A stretch of 64,000 nt of DNA from Gimesia aquarii. Its GTDB lineage: Bacteria > Planctomycetota > Planctomycetia > Planctomycetales > Planctomycetaceae. Positions 38,701 to 46,507 of this stretch are shown here, in pieces. Made by a program: the position numbers and the translations under genes. The notes beneath the pieces were generated by a model, which worked only from the letters and a program-made list of their open reading frames with translations, made no database searches and was not told the origin of the DNA. The stretch spans positions 6,154,334 to 6,218,333 of the forward strand of contig NZ_CP037422.1 of the NCBI RefSeq assembly GCF_007748175.1, written 5' to 3'. The stretch's first letter is position 1; the number at the start of each line of letters is the position of its first letter.

Positions 38701-41700
38701 AATACGCTGCCGTCGTTATTATTCAAAAAGCGGTGTTCGACTGTGGTTGCGGATCCACCGAGAATCTCCAGTTCATCGCCGTTCGTTTCTCCACCGGAGC
38801 CACCATTGAAGAAGATACCGCCAGAAGGATCAAACAGGCCCCCTCCCGGGTTGTTAATTACTAGACGGTCATCTCCGGCCAAACCGTTGAAAGTGAAATC
38901 AGTAGCCGCGTTGAAATTGATGACCGGACCGCCGTTAATTTGATAGGTACCAGAATCAACACTGGTCGCCGTAATTACGAGCACATCGTCGCCGGCGGTA
39001 CCATTGACGGCCACACTGCCCCCAAAGGTCAGGCCTTCGATTTCATCAAATACCACATCTCCAAACCCGCCTCCATTGATACCGATGGTACCACCATCTG
39101 GACCATCGGGAGTGAATGTGGAAGTTTGTAACGGAGGAGTCAAGTAAGTCAATGTATCAGCGGGAAAAGTCGGTGCTGAAGGATCACCACCAAAGATATC
39201 GATGGCTGTCAGAACATTTGGAGAGACAGTAATGTCATCGGCATCCGTCCCGGCAAACAGTGTCAGGTTTTCCAACGATTCAAAGCTCAAGGCAATCGCG
39301 CCAGCACCAGCGACTGCGCCACTTCCGGGAAGCGTGCTGATGATGTCAATGGTATCGCCGGTGACATCACCGGAGTCGTCCACGACCAACTCGTCTGTAC
39401 CCCCACCCCCTACGAATGTGAAGAGCGACTGAATTCCGTCTACGGTCCCACCATCATTGGTGGCCCCGCCATTGCCATCGATGATCACCTGATCGTCATC
39501 GGTGTTTCCAGTCACAGTAATCTGTGTTCCTGCAATCAGATCCCCGTTCAGGTTAGCAATGCCCCCGACAGCATCGAAATCCAAGAAATCAATATTGATA
39601 TTCAATGCAGATGCGGCATCCAATGTGACACCGGTTGCCAGATTAAGATTATCACCGGTCTCCAGTAAAATGTCGCCACTCGTACTGGTGATGTCAGCGT
39701 TGACGTTAATATCTTGTCCCGCACTAGCAGAATCAAGAGTTCTCAAAACATTGGTTCCAGCAGAAACAGCATCATTCACTGTGAGCGATCCGGTTGTGGT
39801 AAGGAAAACGGTACTTGCGTTCGCAGTGATTCCGCTTAAGCCATCGACGGTGCCAATTTCCAGATCACCTGGATTGTCGATGATAAATCCTCCACCGGCT
39901 GAACTGGCCGCCAAGGTATTGACATCAGTCTCGAGACCGGTAATCCCCCCTGGACCACCAACACGCAGGGCCACGCGATCAGCAGTGATCAGGGCATTTC
40001 CAGTCAGGTCATTAATACCCCCACCGGTGGCAGTCACGCGTACTTCACTGGTTGTTGTCACATTCACCGATTCCACATTGAAGAACGCCGTTAAATCGAT
40101 ATCACTGGCACCAGCGTCGATCGAACCAGCGGCGCCAAATGTAATGTCTTGAGCCGTAGATTCAATGTCTACAGTGCCCGTTGTGGTAAAGGCACCATTA
40201 ACGTTGACCTGATCGGCAGTCAGATCCAGCATACCGGAGTTGATGTTAAGTGTATCCAAATTGATCGTATCATCGGTGCCCGCCAGGACAATCAAGTCTT
40301 GATCAAATGTTGAGTCAATACCATCGATGTTGATGGTGTCTGCCCCACTACCCCCCAGGGCTTCGGTTCTAATCGTCAACGAGTTAGTAGGATGTACAAA
40401 CACAACTGATTCGGACAGGTTAGAATCAATGAAGGATTGACCATCGCCCACATCGCCATCATCAGACAGTGTAATCGTTTCTGTTGCCCCGACGAATGTA
40501 AAGATACGGTTCGCAACGACGAGATTATCTGTTACTGGCTCCAAACCCGTGTAAGTAATAATTGGAGAGAGCTGACCATTGATAAAAATCAAACCATCGT
40601 TGGGAGTCTGAAAAATATGATCCAGTGATGTCAGGGTGTCCGTTGAGATGAGAGTCATTTCGTCGTTACCGCCGACTCCCCCGTTGAACACAATTTCCAA
40701 ACCAGTATTTTCATCGATGCCGGACAGGTCGAATGTCAGGGTATCGTCCTGGTTGTCTTCGCCGTTAATGACAAGCGGTCCACCGAGTGCTGCTAACGGC
40801 GTATTCGAAATGACGTCTCCGGTGGCATCGTCAGTGATGACCACATTTCCACCTACCAGAGCGATGGTGTAATTATCGGGATTTCCATCGACGGGCAGAT
40901 CTACCACAGGTGTTGAGTTTTCGACAACAATCGCAACATCGTTACCATCACCACCTGCATAAGTCAGAAATGCGCTCTGTCCAATGACGCCGAGGAAGTC
41001 TGTAAATTCATGACCTTCGGGCAGACCGTTGAATGTACCTGTGACAGGGTCAGTACTATCATTGTCGATGATTACAAACTGATTCCCTTCCGCGGGATCA
41101 AAACCATCGATCAGATTCAAAGTAGCACCACCTAAGTCGACGGTTCCGTTGACGACCAATTGATCGAAGTCGGTTCCTGCAAGTATACCATTGATTTCGA
41201 TGTCCAGGGTATCGTCGGCATCCAATATCAGGTTTCCATTCATGGTGACCTGACCGGGGCTGTTACCGGGCGCGAGAGTGACATCGTTTCCAGTAGCGTC
41301 TACATCTCCCGCATAGACACCGGCTAAAATGTTGACAGTTCCACCAGAGGATACGCTATCAATTGCTTCTTGAATACGACCTGTCGGTCCGGTCTGACTA
41401 CCTAACGTGGTAACATTGAGTACAGAGAAATCTCCCTGAAAACCGGCTGTGCCCCCATCGGTGTCTGTTCCTACATCCAAAAATGAAGTGAAGTCAACGG
41501 GTCCTGTCATCAGGGCAGCTATGGTTGCTGCGTCACTACTGCCCCACCAGTTGTTGGAGGCATTGACAGTTTCTCCAGCACCGCTGACAACTCCCAGCGT
41601 ATTACCGGCTAGTGTGTTGCCATTCACGTTGAGTTGGGCTCCTGCAGTGAGCCCACCGAAGCCAGCTGCTACAGAATCATAAACACTGACGGCGTTATCA

Positions 41701-43943
41701 AAGCCGGTGACCGTGTTGTTTGCCACATTGATCACGGCGCTTGACGCGATTTGCCCCATCGTGGCATCATCGGTTTGTACAAAGACACCTGAACTCGTAG
41801 GAGTACCACCAATATTCCCGACGTTGCCGCCATCAAGCGTGTTACGTTCGATATTAATATTGTCAGATGCACCCCGAACTTTGATTCCATGCACGGCTGT
41901 CGCACCGGCACCAAACGTACCCGAGAGTGTGACTGAGTTCTCGTTAATATTAATCGGAGCGTGGGTGAAGTTGGAATCCAGACGAATATCAATCTTCGCC
42001 CAGTCAGCAGTAACAACGCCGACATCACTGTTAATCGTGTTACCGTTAATATCGATTGCACCAGCCAAGCCGCTACCGAAACTCCAGATGAGAATGGATG
42101 AGTTTTCAGAGTCTGTCATATCATTATTCGTGATCTGCAGATTCTCAACGTCCGTTCCGGCACCGGTGTAATTTTTGAAAAGCGTGAAATCACGGCGGTT
42201 GTCTTCAAAAGTATTGTTGTCGATGGCGGAATCACGAATTTCCTCCGCGAAGACAGCGGTATTTGTAAAGTTTCTGAAGGTAGATCCAGTAATTTGTACA
42301 TCGCGCACATTACCAGTGCTGCCATCGTTTGCCTGATAAAAGCCTAATGAACCCCCATCAAAGACAGAATCTGTGATATAGACTCCATCGCCTACAGCAG
42401 AAGAGGCAAACCGGATGCCTGAACCATTATTCTGGAAAAGACTGTTAGACACAGTCATGTTTGTCATCAGAGTGTCATTGTGAATTTCAATCCCACGCGA
42501 ACTGTTACCAATGAATTCCACATCGTCGACCAGCAGGTTATCGATTGTGCCTGCTGGTAAATGAGCACGAATCCCCTGCGAGGCATTTTGCAAGGTCATG
42601 TTCTGGAATGTCACATCATCTGCACTTACAATAAATAGATTGCCGGCGTTATCAATAATCGTGCTGCCAGTGCCGGCTCCATTCAAAGTGACGGACTTAT
42701 TGACATTCGTATTTTCATTGTAAGTTCCAGCAAGGATGTTGACGGTTCCCCCGGACGTGACATTATCAATCGCTTCCTGAATACGCCCAGCAAGACCTGT
42801 TTGACTACCCAGTGTCGTGACATTGAGTGTGGAGAAGTCACCTTGGAAACCGGCTGTCCCGCTATCCGTGTCTGTTCCGACATTCAAAAATGAAGTGAAG
42901 TCAACCATCGAAGCGTCGCCCGCAACACCGCCGCTCTTCATGGAATTAGCGATTGTTGTTTCGTCCGTGCTGCCCCACCAGTTGCCGGAAGCGTCAATAG
43001 CATCTCCACCGTGGTGACCGATGAGTTCGGAGAGCGTTGAGGAGTCGAAAAAGTTGTTATGAACGGCTACATCGGATACGCCATTGGAAGTGTTATTGAA
43101 GACGCCGACACCTCCCGATGCGTTGCTGAAGGCGTTGCCTTCGATACTGACATCAGCAACGAAGTCATTGGCGATGCCTACGACCACGTCATGGATGTTG
43201 TTGCCGAAAATGTCTACATTCGTGTTGCCCTGGTTAAAAATACCGCTGACCCAATTATAAATTTCGTTGTTCTGGATCGTGATGTTGTCGTTATTTCCAT
43301 TAAATGTAGAGAGCACACCACGACTACTGACTCCCGATCCCGGGCCTTCCAGAATACTGTTCTCGATCGTATGCCCCGAAGTGCCGGCGGTCATGAAGAC
43401 AGCAGTTATATCACCAATGCCGGCCGGACCGGTCCCATCGACGATCTTGAGTCCGTCAATCACGACATCGTTCGCAAAGAGACGAAACCCGCCGGTCAGT
43501 TCAGTTTCCGGGCCGCGGACACCAGGGTCAACCCCCGCAGCAATCCCGGCATTGGCTCCCTGAAGAATCACGGAGGTATCTACGATCACATCTTCGGTAT
43601 AAGTACCGGCGGCAATATTGATGGTATCGCCTGCGACTGCTGCGGTCACCGCTGCCTGAATCGTATCAAAGGCTGTCGTTCCAAAAATGGCATTCTGATC
43701 TCCAGGTGCGATGGGATCGGTATCAGTGCCGACGATGTTGTCACCGTTTGACAGACCAGAGAAATCGTCATCCACAAAGAAGGTCGTCAACAACGTCCGA
43801 TCTTCCAGAACTTCTGTTGTGGAGATTTGATTGTTGACAACCGACTGCCAACGTTGTCGTATGTTGCGTCGATCTCGCGATCGGAAAACACGACGTTTTT
43901 GAATTCGAGATGTGAGAGTACCGAGCCAGTTAGTAAGCAGCAT
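29799..43943 (-). CDS. Giant surface protein: beta-helix, RTX-like, golvesin/HYDIN-like repeats and matrixin-type protease
   Basis: A 4714-residue protein, ATG 43943 with GAGGAG upstream. LEDRTLL (residues 46-52) is the planctomycete export motif. Parallel beta-helix repeats follow, with two NWWGS/SGGTVNILAG units near residues 321-408 and 799-878, and then a long Asp/Gly/Thr-rich beta region to about 3100. RTX-like GGDGNDNI nonapeptides lie near 3115-3150. From about 3304 there are five golvesin-like domains (each ending DAIRIE or similar) alternating with four HYDIN/choice-of-anchor-D-like domains. The last 170 residues resemble a matrixin: HEFGHTLGYAD at 4654-4664 gives two zinc-binding His, the catalytic Glu and a probable third ligand Asp, with LM ten residues later. 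This probably makes a secreted or surface-bound calcium-linked adhesin with protease activity; the roles are inference. Many long frames on the plus strand here are shadows. Confidence 0.93.
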   Translation of the reverse strand: MLLTNWLGTLTSRIQKRRVFRSRDRRNIRQRWQSVVNNQISTTEVLEDRTLLTTFFVDDDFSGLSNGDNIVGTDTDPIAPGDQNAIFGTTAFDTIQAAVTAAVAGDTINIAAGTYTEDVIVDTSVILQGANAGIAAGVDPGVRGPETELTGGFRLFANDVVIDGLKIVDGTGPAGIGDITAVFMTAGTSGHTIENSILEGPGSGVSSRGVLSTFNGNNDNITIQNNEIYNWVSGIFNQGNTNVDIFGNNIHDVVVGIANDFVADVSIEGNAFSNASGGVGVFNNTSNGVSDVAVHNNFFDSSTLSELIGHHGGDAIDASGNWWGSTDETTIANSMKSGGVAGDASMVDFTSFLNVGTDTDSGTAGFQGDFSTLNVTTLGSQTGLAGRIQEAIDNVTSGGTVNILAGTYNENTNVNKSVTLNGAGTGSTIIDNAGNLFIVSADDVTFQNMTLQNASQGIRAHLPAGTIDNLLVDDVEFIGNSSRGIEIHNDTLMTNMTVSNSLFQNNGSGIRFASSAVGDGVYITDSVFDGGSLGFYQANDGSTGNVRDVQITGSTFRNFTNTAVFAEEIRDSAIDNNTFEDNRRDFTLFKNYTGAGTDVENLQITNNDMTDSENSSILIWSFGSGLAGAIDINGNTINSDVGVVTADWAKIDIRLDSNFTHAPININENSVTLSGTFGAGATAVHGIKVRGASDNINIERNTLDGGNVGNIGGTPTSSGVFVQTDDATMGQIASSAVINVANNTVTGFDNAVSVYDSVAAGFGGLTAGAQLNVNGNTLAGNTLGVVSGAGETVNASNNWWGSSDAATIAALMTGPVDFTSFLDVGTDTDGGTAGFQGDFSVLNVTTLGSQTGPTGRIQEAIDSVSSGGTVNILAGVYAGDVDATGNDVTLAPGNSPGQVTMNGNLILDADDTLDIEINGILAGTDFDQLVVNGTVDLGGATLNLIDGFDPAEGNQFVIIDNDSTDPVTGTFNGLPEGHEFTDFLGVIGQSAFLTYAGGDGNDVAIVVENSTPVVDLPVDGNPDNYTIALVGGNVVITDDATGDVISNTPLAALGGPLVINGEDNQDDTLTFDLSGIDENTGLEIVFNGGVGGNDEMTLISTDTLTSLDHIFQTPNDGLIFINGQLSPIITYTGLEPVTDNLVVANRIFTFVGATETITLSDDGDVGDGQSFIDSNLSESVVFVHPTNSLTIRTEALGGSGADTINIDGIDSTFDQDLIVLAGTDDTINLDTLNINSGMLDLTADQVNVNGAFTTTGTVDIESTAQDITFGAAGSIDAGASDIDLTAFFNVESVNVTTTSEVRVTATGGGINDLTGNALITADRVALRVGGPGGITGLETDVNTLAASSAGGGFIIDNPGDLEIGTVDGLSGITANASTVFLTTTGSLTVNDAVSAGTNVLRTLDSASAGQDINVNADITSTSGDILLETGDNLNLATGVTLDAASALNINIDFLDFDAVGGIANLNGDLIAGTQITVTGNTDDDQVIIDGNGGATNDGGTVDGIQSLFTFVGGGGTDELVVDDSGDVTGDTIDIISTLPGSGAVAGAGAIALSFESLENLTLFAGTDADDITVSPNVLTAIDIFGGDPSAPTFPADTLTYLTPPLQTSTFTPDGPDGGTIGINGGGFGDVVFDEIEGLTFGGSVAVNGTAGDDVLVITATSVDSGTYQINGGPVINFNAATDFTFNGLAGDDRLVINNPGGGLFDPSGGIFFNGGSGGETNGDELEILGGSATTVEHRFLNNNDGSVFYNGEGVATITYTGLEPVLDTIVATNRTFSFLGGAETITLSDDAGAGDGISLIDSDLGESVAFVHPTGTLTINTEVAGGSGVDAVNIEGLDSTFDADLNVNGGTDDTATFQTNATDLGSGDLTVDIGNVVLDQDVTTTGNADLNASGGSITDGGSSAADALTATTAILTATVDVGGAVDAVDIDVANLEADAGGAINLNGVSGATLTIGGISGLVGLQSASTLTLITDADLQIDENITTTDSLIHLESTTGGITMLDGVVVNSGTDDTNLIADGDIDLSIIVGDEVRLTSNNGAILDNTGLEQVLIFADRVALRAATGIGTGDEIEVDVNTLAADSTAGVINIAESDGISIGTVDGLSGILGADAITLFVGGIATVDENIESTGAASPISFTSGFDITVNATIQSNGGTIDLLADRDLILGATSVIDTFSAAAVTLVADNDGFGGGSFTQAEGGVVNAWGGVMDVISTGDARIADLRSGGGTVLVESLSGAIIDNTAGEAALITGNEAALEAFADIGAGGPANIDTAVSTLAATTPNGNIEISNTGALEIDTVDGLVGVSAGLGMVNVSTASPLTVAANVTGAGDVTLTATDAAGPGDDLTINGGVTVTSTGANVILNSGDDFLLSLGGFVLALFGTIEINIDPITDGTGATVDLLGNVSATQTTINGGDDADTFNILPTAGSPITVNGGDPTLPGPGDVLNMDFSGLAAAPFLTLGGAPGSGSFGFIAPDLEQTVDFTSIENVNSGGTPFHLVLDMFAAGFQNAADDTIDVQLDAAGTNLLIDVNASNIFSGAAADILSFTVIGSTDNETLNINESPGGLPLFDVAAPAIPGSNGSHLNNAADTLLEDQFNPTTYDADDITIHYDGGDGTDAINVNFTTVHNAAYFSDNIDSLGSGNIVAATPAGLDIDLGLSFGAVEGVGINGAGGGLRVDASSTEFTTEVLIDDDGAVGDGVSQITANGGFTNLVFSGFQGLQVVSGTGEELIDLIALDSATTVTQIELDADDVFAAPDTANDTIRVRSTPAGVTDINILAGLGDDEIQLFDASNTVNNIFANITVDGEGGNDTLTIVDSGDATGDIFEVTSTTVNGLSSVAGPDVTFANIDDLIVTGTGGNDVIDVNLSTQEDLNNVVLNGFNGDDDFFLFNTTPAGVDTRLNGDAGEDFFIFLGSNVLNGFIDGGGDADTLNYNAYSNAVHIALSGLGTIDGFQGRENNGSILGTGVASLGFDNIDDLIGSLGNDILEGPDLNNYWGITGTDAGFLIADRPDLMIGRPTTAGDTIATPPEQRIDFILFENLIGGNQQDRFDVSDGAGLTGTLDGALGNDSLDYRDFTTGVTVDLFAGTATNIGGGLVAGTGGGDDDNSIENVFGGDGNDNITGDNDNNILGDGFGNDNLDGGGNGVGSENGGNDVFLMEPGAGGSQDVITDIHGNDTIDFRFASQGIIFDVDIINTPQDVFGGNTIELRQIQPQQPDTNPSFMENIVGSEFNDIIFIDPLSQDGNFPIDGPPVLRSADGRGGIDVLDFDAKGQEVIDTGFSLTADGVGTVQYLNFENVRPFEDTPAFIVDDGDLGFSLGGDWPFHPGGTAAITNGIGFENDVHSVREESPIGNGPAQAFWEFYGLTPGDYRISVTWPVSTNPTVIGQAATDAPYTIFDGARTDIGTAAVDLGTIDLNQQLEPDDFTADGTVWENLGVFTINSRTLTVMLTNLANGRITADAIRIERVSAGPEIELRDITDAPVPPTIIMDGHQGGINFGATELLTDAVRTFEITNQGSAPLDISNIVVPAGFTTNLVNQSIAPGNTIQFTLTMDSNTFGDRSGIFSFTTNDVDEETFNILLQGSVSNVIIIDDGDTDFSATAGFVSFPDAVNNGAGGFEGDVSGAVPNQPGSTPQPGAETATWTFTGLADGNYRVSTTWSTTPTATNRVDDAPFTLNGGGPIDVDQTVAPSSFVDANGVQWFDLDVSFSVIGGTLTVELTNDANSFPRDHFTLSNGVIADAVRIEYLPEPDIQVTVDGDVVEDDTGVVDFGSTLPGIPIIKTFTVTNLSADSVDVTGLIEFPPGFSIDPTSPFGTDTTPVTINGGSSVTFTIQFDGGTTGSTFGQISFTTGDEDENPYNFTVMGEAGPSTVGVNDADFSTVGTWNELETGSQLDPEFLYAGDFFQGGTGANAATWTFDVEPGRYQVVANWYVNPNITTNGVGAASNAPYTIFDNGATVTTVAVDQRTSSDDFLDDGILWEFIGDPVQITSNTLSVQLSDNADGIVYADQIRIYRVVDPVIVVEVGSGLDTQEVADGGAVDFEETIVGAPVIRTFTITNFGERNMALGPISIPAGFSMVAPPGNNNLPPGASTTFSLQMNAATAGSFGGMVSFGVDSTDANPFNFTVSGSASASMIVDNGDLDYTNTGDPWETRTAGVAYIDYFQDDQDLLIGGDLPGVNTATWQFTNLGAGTYQVASHWFQHSNLASNAQITISGIVGGPITVSLDQRFAPNDFSADGTNWEELGNFQVAAGGTLTVTMSDDGATGHLAADAMRLELLPIGSIDPEIEVRAGATNLTSGASSVDLGTSNFGGSLFQTFTITNTGTDTLNLGAITPPAGFVVSTPLGTTALAAGQSTTFELEFNGATSTAGVLTIANDDADENPFSFTVSATAVNSLIIDDGDAGFTSGGDYFASGAVAYRGFDSQKMNIGQTGTASWNFTGLVAGTYQVAATWDGHPLRDTGVDYNVTSSGIGGGAIAINQRLDPNDFNAEGSNWEILGTVTIGAGGSITVTLNDTAVDGSILADAIRIERTGPLQATSSVANSGAPVLTQADLNSVRDAALSYWTAAGISAAELERLQSISFVLADLPDTMLGGATSTTIMIDINAAGHGWFVDDTPFDHSEFTEDADGGLTANEESDAFGRMDLLTVVLHEFGHTLGYADLDADEAGHDLMSESLGESLRCLPVIEEAAETSDVDDFFSSIVDGDNPLLN
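38380..38750 (-). repeat. Internal duplication B, second copy (giant gene)
   Basis: Partner of 40270-40640, encoding VEHRFLNNNDG through ITYTGLEPV, ETITLSDDAGAGDGISLIDSDL and VAFVHPTGTLTI to DADLNVNGGTD. Conserved block order shows a segmental duplication inside the gene. Confidence 0.85.
40270..40640 (-). repeat. Internal duplication B, first copy (giant gene)
   Basis: Encodes a roughly 120-residue unit from LDHIFQTPNDG through ITYTGLEPV, ETITLSDDGDVGDGQSFIDSNL and VVFVHPTNSLTI to DQDLIVLAGTD. The second copy is at 38380-38750. Confidence 0.85.
41313..41556 (-). repeat. Internal duplication A, second copy (giant gene)
   Basis: Partner of 42715-42990. It encodes NNWWGSSDAATI through GGTVNILAGVY. 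About ten codons between the tryptophan and DFTSFL blocks are missing compared with the first copy. Confidence 0.85.
42715..42990 (-). repeat. Internal duplication A, first copy (giant gene)
   Basis: Encodes NWWGSTDETT through GGTVNILAGTY in the giant protein. The second copy (41313-41556) shares the NWWGS, DFTSFL-VGTD, GTAGFQGDFS and RIQEAID blocks in the same order. The DNA is visibly related but diverged. Confidence 0.85.
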
Positions 43944-44530
43944 CCTGTCAACTCCTCAGTTAGTAGGTCAAATAGTTGTAGAAAGGACAACCAAATGTAA
44001 GAACTGTAATAATCTTTATTCGCTACTGACTGAATTGAATGACTCTATGTATTATGGAAAAATTTCCGCCCACTCATCATTCCATTCAGCACCATGTTTT
44101 ATGATTTTAAGATGTCAAAATGCTCAGAGTCAGAATCTGCGCAAAGAATCCACCTTGAATTATCTAACCATCAATATCGAAATATCCCAAATATTTCCAC
44201 AAAAAAAGCACCTCTTCTCCCAATTTTAACAAATTTACCAAGATGTTTGCATTTCACTCAAACCACTCACACCTACACAAAATATTCATCGCGAACAGTA
44301 TTTTCATCACGTCTTCTCCCTAAAGATCACCTTTTAACAAATGACAGCGTGCCCCTTCGCGCCTTTTATCCCTCAAAAATTGTGCGAATATCTGAAAACT
44401 TCTATTCAATGCAGACTATTTTTCTTTACATTTGGTCTGTTCTCAACACACAATATTGTGAAACGGGGCAGTCTTCTTAGTAGAACTGCGCGAATCGGTA
44501 TCGGAAATGGCTTAAAACTAGAGGATTGTG
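43944..44530. other. Divergent intergenic region upstream of the giant gene
   Basis: 587 A/T-rich bases between the start of the giant gene (leftward) and a small lipoprotein gene (rightward). It must carry both promoters; GAGGAG just left-strand-upstream of 43943 and AGAGGA before 44531 are the ribosome sites. I see no gene with coding character, no strong hairpin and no repeat. Confidence 0.4.
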
Positions 44531-44983
44531 ATGCGTTTGAAGCATTTGGGGATGGGTTTACTGTTGGTTGTGGTCTGCATTACCAGTTCGTGCCAAAAAT
44601 CGGAACGAGCCAATCTGATTGGCCGTTGGACGAGTCGAGGTGGGCCAAATATGATCTTTCAAGAAGACGGAATCGTTTACACGATCAATAAAGGAGATCG
44701 ACGTCAAAAAGGAATTTACTATCTCAACACCGAAACCAAGCCGCAAACCATCATCATGGATATGAGAAAAAGTGATTTGAAGTCTATTTTGTACTTTGAT
44801 TATGCAGCTTTCTCTTCCAAACATATCGAACTCACACCAACCCATCTCAAAAGGGTAGGTGAAAATAAAAAAGAGAGTGAACGCAAACGAAAACTCCTTT
44901 TCCAGAAAGTGGACCCCAATGATCCCCTGCGTGGTGAAAACAATATAGCTAATACTGCCAGTACCAGACCAAACACACGCTAG
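44531..44983 (+). CDS. Small lipoprotein, unknown family
   Basis: A 150-residue lipoprotein. The ATG at 44531, with AGAGGA five bases upstream, is preferred to the overlapping GTG at 44528. The signal ends in lipobox TSSC (Cys21). The mature part opens with ANLIGRWTSRGGPNMIFQEDGIVYTI and continues with short strands (RRQKGIYYLN, QTIIMDM, ILYFDYAAF), like the G-x-W-x-x-x-x-G opening of small beta-barrel or lipocalin-like lipoproteins. The charged KRVGENKKESERKRK and an Asn/Thr-rich tail close it. No family is recognised. It is a single-gene unit with its own terminator (45018-45051). Confidence 0.75.
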   Translation: MRLKHLGMGLLLVVVCITSSCQKSERANLIGRWTSRGGPNMIFQEDGIVYTINKGDRRQKGIYYLNTETKPQTIIMDMRKSDLKSILYFDYAAFSSKHIELTPTHLKRVGENKKESERKRKLLFQKVDPNDPLRGENNIANTASTRPNTR

Positions 44984-45017
44984 TCAGTGAAAAGAATCGA
45001 CTAGAACGCATAAAGAG

Positions 45018-45051
45018 AAGGAGCAGAAGTCGTCAGACCTCTGCTCCTTTT
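45018..45051. terminator. Terminator between convergent lipoprotein genes
   Basis: A 10-bp stem, AAGGAGCAGA at 45018-45027 and TCTGCTCCTT at 45040-45049, ending in TTTT. It lies 35 bases after the stop of the rightward lipoprotein and 34 bases beyond the stop of the leftward TPR gene. Confidence 0.85.
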
Positions 45052-45084
45052 GTCTTGAATGATCACTTCAGATAGCAGATATGA

Positions 45085-46071
45085 TTATTCTTCAGCATAC
45101 ACGTTGGTCATCGACTCTGTGCTCTGAACCGTTTCAAAGAATTCATTACTCTCTGACGGAATATAATCATCATTGCTAACATGCAGGGGAGGCTCAAATC
45201 CTTGAATCGAAATTTCTTGAACACCCGAGATTTGAGCAACTGGCACTTCGTCCACTTCGATCATTTCAGGATTGATGACTTCAGCTTCAGAAATAATCCG
45301 GAACTGTGGTTCTTCAGATACAACAGCTTCTTCTGCAGGAGCAGGCTCGATCACAGGAGTCTGAGCAATTTCCACTTCGGATTGCTGCTCATTGAACTGC
45401 ATCTGTTTTTTCTGCAGTTCCGCAACCTGCACGATGGCTTCCTTGACAGAATCCAGATCGGGATTGAGTTCTAAAGCCCGATTATAATGCTGGGCTGCAT
45501 CATCCAACATTCCTCGTTGCAGACAAATATAGCCAATATTGGCATGTGCTTCTTCTGCACTCAGGACAGAACGAGCAATTTGATATGCTTCGTCCATTCG
45601 TCCCTGATGCCCTAAAACCAGGCTCAAGTTATTGAATGAACGTTTAGAACTGGGGTCACGCTTGATCGATTCTTCCAGAGCAATTTCGGCTGCTGGCAGA
45701 TCGTTCTGGAGATAGAGAGCATATCCCAGGTCTGTTAGAAACTTGGGATTTTCCGGTTGAGCCTTAACAGCTTCCATCAAATATTTAGCTGCCTGATCCT
45801 GCTTCCCCATTTTGGAGTAGACAATTCCCATACGATTTAAAACGGTCGCATTTTTGGGATTTCTTTGAAGCACGACACGATAGGTTCGTTCTGCTGTTGC
45901 GAACTGACCTTTCTCCTCTGCTGTTCGAGCCATTACCATTTGAGGTGACTCTTGAGCAGGCAGCATCAGATTCGTGCCTACCATATTATGCGTATGTGAA
46001 CACCCTGTTGAATACAGAGTGGCCACTCCCGCAATCATAATTAAATACCATTTATTAGTTGAGTTTCGCAT
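45085..46071 (-). CDS. TPR-repeat lipoprotein (TadD-like)
   Basis: A 328-residue protein with a lipoprotein signal ending in lipobox STGC (Cys24). Residues 50-215 contain about five TPR units, with consensus steps such as AERTYRVVLQRNPKNATVLNRMG, AAKYLMEAVKAQPENPKFLTDLG, AEIALEESIKRDPSSKRSFNNLS and AAQHYNRALELNPDLDSV. These resemble the TPR lipoprotein TadD that helps to place Tad pili. The C-terminal third is Glu/Pro/Val-rich and low complexity. TadE/TadG-like genes lie about 5 kb to the right, but there are no Tad secretion genes in the window, so a Tad role is a suggestion only. Otherwise a generic outer-membrane TPR scaffold. Confidence 0.85.
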   Translation of the reverse strand: MRNSTNKWYLIMIAGVATLYSTGCSHTHNMVGTNLMLPAQESPQMVMARTAEEKGQFATAERTYRVVLQRNPKNATVLNRMGIVYSKMGKQDQAAKYLMEAVKAQPENPKFLTDLGYALYLQNDLPAAEIALEESIKRDPSSKRSFNNLSLVLGHQGRMDEAYQIARSVLSAEEAHANIGYICLQRGMLDDAAQHYNRALELNPDLDSVKEAIVQVAELQKKQMQFNEQQSEVEIAQTPVIEPAPAEEAVVSEEPQFRIISEAEVINPEMIEVDEVPVAQISGVQEISIQGFEPPLHVSNDDYIPSESNEFFETVQSTESMTNVYAEE

Positions 46072-46507
46072 TCCTTTACCTCACAAAATAAAATTGTGAT
46101 GTTTCACTATCCATTGTGAGAAACACTCAGACCATCCTGGGCCAAAACTAAATGTATCAAAAAGTTTAAATTCGACCTGAAAGTTACTCGGAAGTAATTT
46201 AATAAATGCCGTGTGGAGTTTTGCTTGAGAGAAAACTAGCACAAAACAACGGGACTTATTATCAGATATCGTCTTTCCCCCCTCTCGAAGATGAAAGAAG
46301 TCAAAGAATCGATAGAGTCTTCTTGAATTCCCAGCTGGAGTAAAACCTATAGTTTCACAAATGTCATCCGTTCGGCAATTTCTGCCGATTGAGACAGCCT
46401 TTCTCACACACGGTTGCTGCCATGACCTGAAAAAAGAACTTCACACACCGCTTGACAAAAATGATCATTCGTATAGACTTCCTGCAGTTTTCCGAGACTC
46501 TACCAAA
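46072..46507. other. Divergent intergenic region
   Basis: 436 bases between the TPR lipoprotein (leftward) and the radical SAM gene (rightward). An open frame of 108 codons on the minus strand (46081-46407) and an N-terminal extension of the radical SAM frame overlap here; neither shows protein-like composition or a ribosome site. The TPR gene is preceded by AGGTAAAGGA. No repeat or hairpin stands out. Confidence 0.35.

Noticed and set aside
46081..46407. 108-codon minus-strand frame upstream of the TPR lipoprotein gene
   Set aside because: No ribosome site, no recognisable motif, and it overlaps the extended upstream frame of the radical SAM gene. It lies in the divergent promoter region.
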